DNA of 64,000 bases, taken from NCBI GenBank assembly GCA_020250175.1, contig JADCEN010000036.1, forward strand, positions 1-64,000, given 5' to 3'. Below the pieces are notes generated by a model. That model was not told where the DNA came from, ran no database searches, and saw nothing but the letters and a program-made list of their open reading frames with translations. Every line of letters begins with the position of its first letter. Within the stretch, counting starts at the first letter, position 1. Positions 59,493 through 64,000 of the stretch are shown one piece after another. This DNA comes from Rhodobacter sp. (GTDB lineage: Bacteria > Pseudomonadota > Alphaproteobacteria > Rhodobacterales > Rhodobacteraceae). The translations under genes and the position numbers were made by a program.

Positions 59493-62403
59493 GCAGCTTT
59501 ACCCCTTCCCTGTCGTGGAACACCGGATCGGCCACCTCGCACAGCACATCGATGCCGCGCAGATGATCGACCAGCCGGATTGTTTCGCCGATCCGGCCCC
59601 GCCCGTTCTTCAGGAACCCAAGCGCCAGCCAGGCCCCCAGCGTCGGCGAAAAGCCCACCGAGGTGACATAGCCCTGATCGGTCGCCCGCCCGACCGCGTC
59701 GCCCGGTGTGAACAGATGCGCCCCGGCACTGATCGCCGCCCCGGATTTTGACCGCAGGCCCACCAGCTGCTCGCGCTCGGCCCCCGTCAGGCCGGGGCGG
59801 CGGGCGGCAGCCTTGCCGATGCAATCCTTTCCCTGGCTGACCATCCGGTCCAGCCCGATGTCAAAGGCCGTCACCCGCCCGTGAATCTCGGCATGGGTGA
59901 TGAAGCCCTTCTCGATGCGCAGCACATTCAGCGCCTCCATCCCATAGGCACCGCCGCCAAGCGTCTCGGCCCGCGCCAGAAGGTCGCGGAACAGCGCCTC
60001 GCCATAGCGGGCGGGCACGGCAATCTCATACCCCTCCTCGCCCGAGAAAGAGATGCGGAACAGCCGCGCCGCCACCCCGCCCAGGCGCACCGCAGCACAG
60101 CCCATGAAGGGCAGATCGGCGGGCGTTTCCAGGAAAGCGGACACCAGCCTGCGCGCCAGCGGACCGGCCACGGCGAACTGGGCCCAGGATTCGGTGACGG
60201 AAATCGTCCGCACGTCCCAGTTGGCGCAGAAGGCCTGCTGGACGAAATCCAGATGCCGCATCACCTGACCGGCGGCGGCGGTGGTGGTGGTCATCAGGAA
60301 ATGGCTGTCATCCAGCCGCGCCGTGGTGCCGTCATCCAGCACCATGCCATCTTCGCGCAGCATCAGCCCGTAGCGCACCCGGGCCAGCGGCAGGGTCGAG
60401 AAGGTGTTGATATAGACCAGGTCCAGAAAGCGCGCCGCATCCGCGCCCTGAATGTCGATCTTGCCCAGGGTCGAGACATCCGTGACCCCGACCGTGCTGC
60501 GCACCATCGTCACCTCGCGGTCGCAGGCCTCGCGCCAGGTGGTTTCGCCGGGGCGCGGGAAATAGCTGGGCCGGTACCACAGCCCCGCCTCGATCATCGG
60601 TGCGCCCCGGTCGCGGCTGGCCTGATCGCTGGTCAGGAAGCGTTGCGGCGCAAAGCCCGTCGCCCGCCCGCCCGCCCCAATGGCGGCAATCGACACCGGG
60701 CTGAACGGCGGGCGGAAGGTGGTGGTGCCGGTTTCGGGAATGCCCCGCCCGGTGGCATCCGCCAGTACCGCAAGTGCGGCCACGTTGGAATTCTTGCCCT
60801 GATCGGGTGCCATGCCTTGCGTGGTGTAGCGCTTCATATGCTCGACCGAGCGGAAGTTTTCCTGCACCGACAGCTTCACGTCCTTGACCGTGACGTCATT
60901 GGCAAAATCCAGCCAGGCCCGCCCCTTGCCCGGCACGGCCCAGACGGGCTGAATCTCATAGCTGCCGTCCTCGGCCTGGGGGATCGGCAGATCGGGGGCG
61001 GTCCGCCCGATGTCGCCCAGCGCGCGGCGCGCCGCCGCTGCGCCATCGGCCAGGCAGCGGGCCGTGGAAAACACGCCCGCCGCACTTCCCGCCGCGATCA
61101 GCCCTGGCACGGCCCCCGGTGCGGGAACGAAAGCGGCGATTTCCGGCGACCACAGCGGGCGGCCATTCAGGTGGCAGGTCAGGTGCAGTGACGGGTTCCA
61201 GCCCCCCGACAGGCCCAGAAGGTCGGTCTCGATCCGGGTCACGTTGCCTTTGTGGCGGATGGTGATCTCTGACAGCGCCAGCCGGCCCGCAGTGTCGATC
61301 ACCTCGGCCCCGGCATATACCGGAAACTCTTCCGACAGGGAGGCATCCGGGCGCGGGTCGATGACCCCGGCCACAGGTATGCCGGCGGACTGCAGATCAC
61401 GCGCGGTCTGGCGCGCGGCATCGGTATTGGCAAACAGCGTCACGCGCTGCCCTGCCGCCACGCCGTAGCGGTTGAGAAAGCTGCGGATCGCACTGGCCAG
61501 CATGATGCCGGGCCGGTCGTTGTTGCGAAACGCGATTGGGCGTTCCAGCGCGCCCGCCGCCAGCACAGAACGCCGCGCCACAATGCGCCAGAAGCATTCG
61601 CGCGGCAGACCGGCCTGCGGCGCAAGGTGCAGACCCACCCGTTCCAGCGCGCCGAAGGTGCCGTCATCATGGGCCCCTGTCACGGTCGTGCGTGTCATCA
61701 GCCGGACATTGGGCAGGGCGGCCAGTTCCGCCAGCACGCCCGCCACCCAGTCCGGCCCGGACTGCCCGTCGATCTGCCCCGTCTCGGCCAGCAGGCGGCC
61801 GCCCATCCGCGCGCTTTCGTCGGCCAGAATCACATCGGCCCCGGCATGGGCGGCGGTCAGCGCCGCCATCAGCCCCGTGGGGCCGGATCCGATCACCAGC
61901 AGGTCGCAATGCGCCCAGGCCTTTTCATAAACCGCCTCGTCATGGCGGCCCGACAGGCGGCCCAGCCCGGCGGCACGGCGGATGGCCGGTTCATAGAGCT
62001 TTTCCCAGAAGGCGCGCGGCCACATGAAGGTCTTGTAATAGAAGCCCGCACTCAGGAAGGGGGCGGCCAGATCGTTCACCGACAGCAGGTCGTGGCGCAG
62101 CGACGGCCAGCGGTTCTGGCTTTGCGCGGTCAGCCCTTCGTAAATCTCCTGCATGGTGGCGCGGACATTGGGGGTTTGCTGATGCTCCTCCAGCACCTCG
62201 ACCAGCGCGTTCGGCTCTTCCGACCCCGCAGTCAGCACGCCGCGCGGGCGGTGGTATTTGAAGCTGCGGCCAACCAGTTTCACGCCATTGGCCAGCAGGG
62301 CAGAGGCCAGCGTATCGCCGGGATGCCCGGCAAAGGATTGCCCGTCAAACCGGAAGCCGACCGATGTGCTGCGGTCGATCAGACCCTTGCCCGCAATCCT
62401 CAT
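59485..62403 (-). CDS. soxA: Sarcosine oxidase alpha subunit
   Basis: The 972-residue alpha subunit has the N-terminal small 2Fe-2S-like fold (FRFDGQSFAGHPGDTLASAL), a dinucleotide-binding domain (LLVIGSGPTGLMAALTAAHA, about 170), and a C-terminal GcvT-like folate-binding domain (ISFSGEEGYEIAVPARYG). It binds NAD and tetrahydrofolate and collects formaldehyde from sarcosine as methylene-folate. ATGA links it to soxD upstream, and it overlaps soxG downstream. Length is normal for the family. It is in the cytoplasm with the beta, gamma and delta subunits. Confidence 0.95.
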   Translation of the reverse strand: MRIAGKGLIDRSTSVGFRFDGQSFAGHPGDTLASALLANGVKLVGRSFKYHRPRGVLTAGSEEPNALVEVLEEHQQTPNVRATMQEIYEGLTAQSQNRWPSLRHDLLSVNDLAAPFLSAGFYYKTFMWPRAFWEKLYEPAIRRAAGLGRLSGRHDEAVYEKAWAHCDLLVIGSGPTGLMAALTAAHAGADVILADESARMGGRLLAETGQIDGQSGPDWVAGVLAELAALPNVRLMTRTTVTGAHDDGTFGALERVGLHLAPQAGLPRECFWRIVARRSVLAAGALERPIAFRNNDRPGIMLASAIRSFLNRYGVAAGQRVTLFANTDAARQTARDLQSAGIPVAGVIDPRPDASLSEEFPVYAGAEVIDTAGRLALSEITIRHKGNVTRIETDLLGLSGGWNPSLHLTCHLNGRPLWSPEIAAFVPAPGAVPGLIAAGSAAGVFSTARCLADGAAAARRALGDIGRTAPDLPIPQAEDGSYEIQPVWAVPGKGRAWLDFANDVTVKDVKLSVQENFRSVEHMKRYTTQGMAPDQGKNSNVAALAVLADATGRGIPETGTTTFRPPFSPVSIAAIGAGGRATGFAPQRFLTSDQASRDRGAPMIEAGLWYRPSYFPRPGETTWREACDREVTMVRSTVGVTDVSTLGKIDIQGADAARFLDLVYINTFSTLPLARVRYGLMLREDGMVLDDGTTARLDDSHFLMTTTTAAAGQVMRHLDFVQQAFCANWDVRTISVTESWAQFAVAGPLARRLVSAFLETPADLPFMGCAAVRLGGVAARLFRISFSGEEGYEIAVPARYGEALFRDLLARAETLGGGAYGMEALNVLRIEKGFITHAEIHGRVTAFDIGLDRMVSQGKDCIGKAAARRPGLTGAEREQLVGLRSKSGAAISAGAHLFTPGDAVGRATDQGYVTSVGFSPTLGAWLALGFLKNGRGRIGETIRLVDHLRGIDVLCEVADPVFHDREGVKLRA

Positions 62404-62696
62404 GTCGCGGCCCTCTGCCGGGGGGCGGGTTTCGGCACGGTCCGGTCCGCAACCAGCACCACGTCACGGATTTCATGCGTGACCGTGTTGCGGGTGATCA
62501 GCAGCCAGCTGGCGCAGCCGGTTTCGTGATACCACAGGTCGCGGGTGATCCCCGCCGGATTGTCGCGCAGATGCAGGTAGTTGTCCCAGGCCTCGGGCGG
62601 GGCATCGGGGGCGGGACGGTTGAGATAGTCTTCCGCGCCATAGTAGTAGAACTCGCGCCGGTCGCGGGGGCCGCAGAGGGGGCAGGGAATGCGCAT
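62400..62696 (-). CDS. soxD: Sarcosine oxidase delta subunit
   Basis: The 98-residue delta subunit has the N-terminal zinc motif MRIPCPLCGPRDRREFYYYG, followed by DAPPEAWDNYLHLRDNPAG and HETGCASWLLITRNT with a further cysteine ligand. In the solved enzyme, delta binds one zinc ion and bridges alpha and beta. The gene overlaps soxA (ATGA) and starts 11 bases after the soxB stop. Presence of all four subunits argues for an active heterotetramer. Confidence 0.95.
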   Translation of the reverse strand: MRIPCPLCGPRDRREFYYYGAEDYLNRPAPDAPPEAWDNYLHLRDNPAGITRDLWYHETGCASWLLITRNTVTHEIRDVVLVADRTVPKPAPRQRAAT

Positions 62697-62707
62697 TCAA
62701 ACGGCCT

Positions 62708-63958
62708 TCAATGCAGGTTGTGCTGCGAACCGGTGCCTTCTTCGTCCAGAAGATGCCCGGTTGCGAAACGGTCAAGGCGGAAGCGGCGGGCCACCTCATG
62801 CGGTTGCCCTGTGGCCATCAGATGCGCCATGCACCAGCCCGATGCGGGCACCGCCTTGAACCCGCCATAGTTCCAGCCGCAATCGATGAACAGCCCGTCG
62901 ATATGCGTGCGGTCGATGATGGGCGAGCCATCCGGCGTCATGTCCATGATCCCGCCCCAGCTTCGCAGCACCTTGGCGCGCCCGATCATCGGCATCAGCG
63001 TCATGCCCGCCTCCATCACATGTTCCACCATCGGCAGGTTTCCCCGGCTGGCGTAGCTGGCGTAGAAATCCAGGTCACCGCCAAAGACCAGACCGCCCTT
63101 GTCGGACTGGCTGATATAGAAATGGCCCATGCCAAAGCTGACGACATGGTTGATCACGGGCTTCAGCCCCTCGGTGACAAAGGCCTGCAGAATGTGGGAT
63201 TCAATCGGCAGGCGCATACCCGCCATGGCGGCCACCTGCCCCGACCGGCCCGCCACGATGATGCCCACCTTCCGCGCGCGGATCGCGCCCCGCGTGGTCT
63301 GCACGCCGGTCACGCGGCCACCTTCAATCTCGATTCCGGTGACTTCGCAGTTCTGGATCAGGTCCACCCCGCGCCGGTCGGCCCCGCGCGCATAGCCCCA
63401 GGCCACGGCATCATGCCGGGCCGATCCGCCGCGCGGGTGCAAAAGACCGCCATAGATCGGAAAGCGCGTCTGCTCGAAATCGAGGTAGGGCAGATGTTCG
63501 CGCACGCCTTCACGGTCCAGCAGGATGGCGTCATCGCCCTGGTTGATCATCGCATTGCCGCGCCGCACGAAGGCATCGCGCTGCCCGTCGGAATGGAACA
63601 GGTTGATCAACCCGCGCTGCGAATGCATTACGTTGTAGTTCAGCTCCGCTTCCATGCCTTCCCACAGCTTCAGCGAATGGCTGTAGAATTCGCTGTTGCC
63701 CGGCAGAAAGTAGTTGGCGCGGACGATTGTGGTGTTGCGCCCGATGTTGCCGGACCCGATCCAGCCTTTTTCCAGAACTGCGATATTGGTCAGCCCGTGG
63801 TTCTTCGCCAGGTAGTAGGCCGTCGCCAGGCCATGCCCGCCGCCACCGATGATGATCGTGTCATATTCCGGCTTCGGGGCCGGATCGCGCCACGCGGGCC
63901 GCCAGCCTGTGTTGCCGAAAACGCCTTCGGTGATGACCTTCAGCCCTGAATACCGCAT
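62708..63958 (-). CDS. soxB: Sarcosine oxidase beta subunit
   Basis: The 416-residue beta subunit is a DAO-type flavoprotein with GXGXXG-like DTIIIGGGGHGLATAYYLAK near residue 33 and YGGLLHPRGGSARHDAVAWG around the covalent FMN histidine. It ends in LFIDCGWNYGGFKAVPASGW. It oxidises the N-methyl group of sarcosine and reduces O2. Start is ATG 63958 with GAGG 7 bases upstream; a TTG 3 bases earlier is not preferred. It is the first gene of soxBDAG. No regulator or promoter is included before the window ends. Confidence 0.95.
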   Translation of the reverse strand: MRYSGLKVITEGVFGNTGWRPAWRDPAPKPEYDTIIIGGGGHGLATAYYLAKNHGLTNIAVLEKGWIGSGNIGRNTTIVRANYFLPGNSEFYSHSLKLWEGMEAELNYNVMHSQRGLINLFHSDGQRDAFVRRGNAMINQGDDAILLDREGVREHLPYLDFEQTRFPIYGGLLHPRGGSARHDAVAWGYARGADRRGVDLIQNCEVTGIEIEGGRVTGVQTTRGAIRARKVGIIVAGRSGQVAAMAGMRLPIESHILQAFVTEGLKPVINHVVSFGMGHFYISQSDKGGLVFGGDLDFYASYASRGNLPMVEHVMEAGMTLMPMIGRAKVLRSWGGIMDMTPDGSPIIDRTHIDGLFIDCGWNYGGFKAVPASGWCMAHLMATGQPHEVARRFRLDRFATGHLLDEEGTGSQHNLH

Positions 63959-64000
63959 CAACCCGCCTCATCTGCCGCGTTCCAGTGAAGCGCGATCCCT

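Noticed and set aside
1-64000. CRISPR arrays, prophage structural genes, integrase genes and rRNA genes
   Set aside because: No spaced direct repeats, capsid or tail genes, integrase or rRNA sequences were seen in the window.

Overview
The window is high-GC chromosomal DNA from an alphaproteobacterium, most likely a member of the Rhodobacteraceae (Paracoccus/Rhodobacter-like). This rests on the style of rpoD and dnaG, a GapR (DUF2312) protein, a ScfR-type short-chain acyl regulator, a DUF2092 cell-envelope operon, a four-subunit sarcosine oxidase and the GC-rich intergenic hairpins typical of that family. The genus is an inference from gene content, not from a marker comparison.

Layout. 1-0.7 kb: the start of an IS256-family element inserted into an IS1595-family transposase, then about 900 bases with no gene. 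1.6-6.6 kb: an RND efflux permease and adaptor, divergent from a TetR regulator, with a strong palindromic operator between them. 7.2-12.1 kb: a VIT/CCC1 transporter, an arsA remnant, two SRPBCC genes, an amidohydrolase and a PfkB kinase, all on the + strand. 12.2-18.9 kb: Kup, an operon of envelope proteins (beta-barrel, DUF2092, two small secreted proteins) and a cardiolipin synthase-like/EEP pair. 19-24.5 kb: a dimethylglycine/sarcosine dehydrogenase with a choline-kinase-like gene, and an octaheme cytochrome fused to HEAT/TPR repeats. 24.6-28.3 kb: an accessory segment with a broken Rrf2 regulator, a C5-methyltransferase and a NotI-family endonuclease, a 3' fragment of tRNA-Thr(CGU), an orphan membrane gene and an intact tRNA-Thr(UGU).

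28.3-40.5 kb: an FbpB-type permease, gapR, fadJ, a DksA-like protein, a YedE/DUF6691/DUF442 sulfur operon, and a signalling block (ScfR regulator, single-domain receiver, two-TM protein, symporter-histidine kinase, FliM/N-like protein). 40.7-51 kb: a pyrimidine-catabolism cluster with an NMT1-type ABC transporter, dihydropyrimidinase, Zn-dependent N-carbamoyl hydrolase, cupin, beta-alanine-type aminotransferase and a divergent RutR-like repressor. Two matching RutR-type palindromes lie upstream of the hydrolase and the aminotransferase. Two small genes unlike their neighbours interrupt this cluster at 46.3-47.0 kb. 51-54.8 kb: a decayed transposase, SulP, a hicAB module with broken hicA, and an AT-rich membrane protein with a HEPN-like motif. 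54.8-64 kb: rpoD, dnaG and soxBDAG.

How the genes fit together. The N-methylglycine genes form two loci (19-22 kb and 59-64 kb) that both produce C1 units on tetrahydrofolate from methylated glycines. The 41-51 kb cluster would take up a pyrimidine or hydantoin and convert it through N-carbamoyl-beta-alanine to beta-alanine and malonate semialdehyde; the dihydropyrimidine dehydrogenase is not in the window. The most distinctive accessory material is the NotI-type restriction-modification unit beside the tRNA fragment, the insert in the pyrimidine cluster, and the hicAB/HEPN segment next to rpoD.
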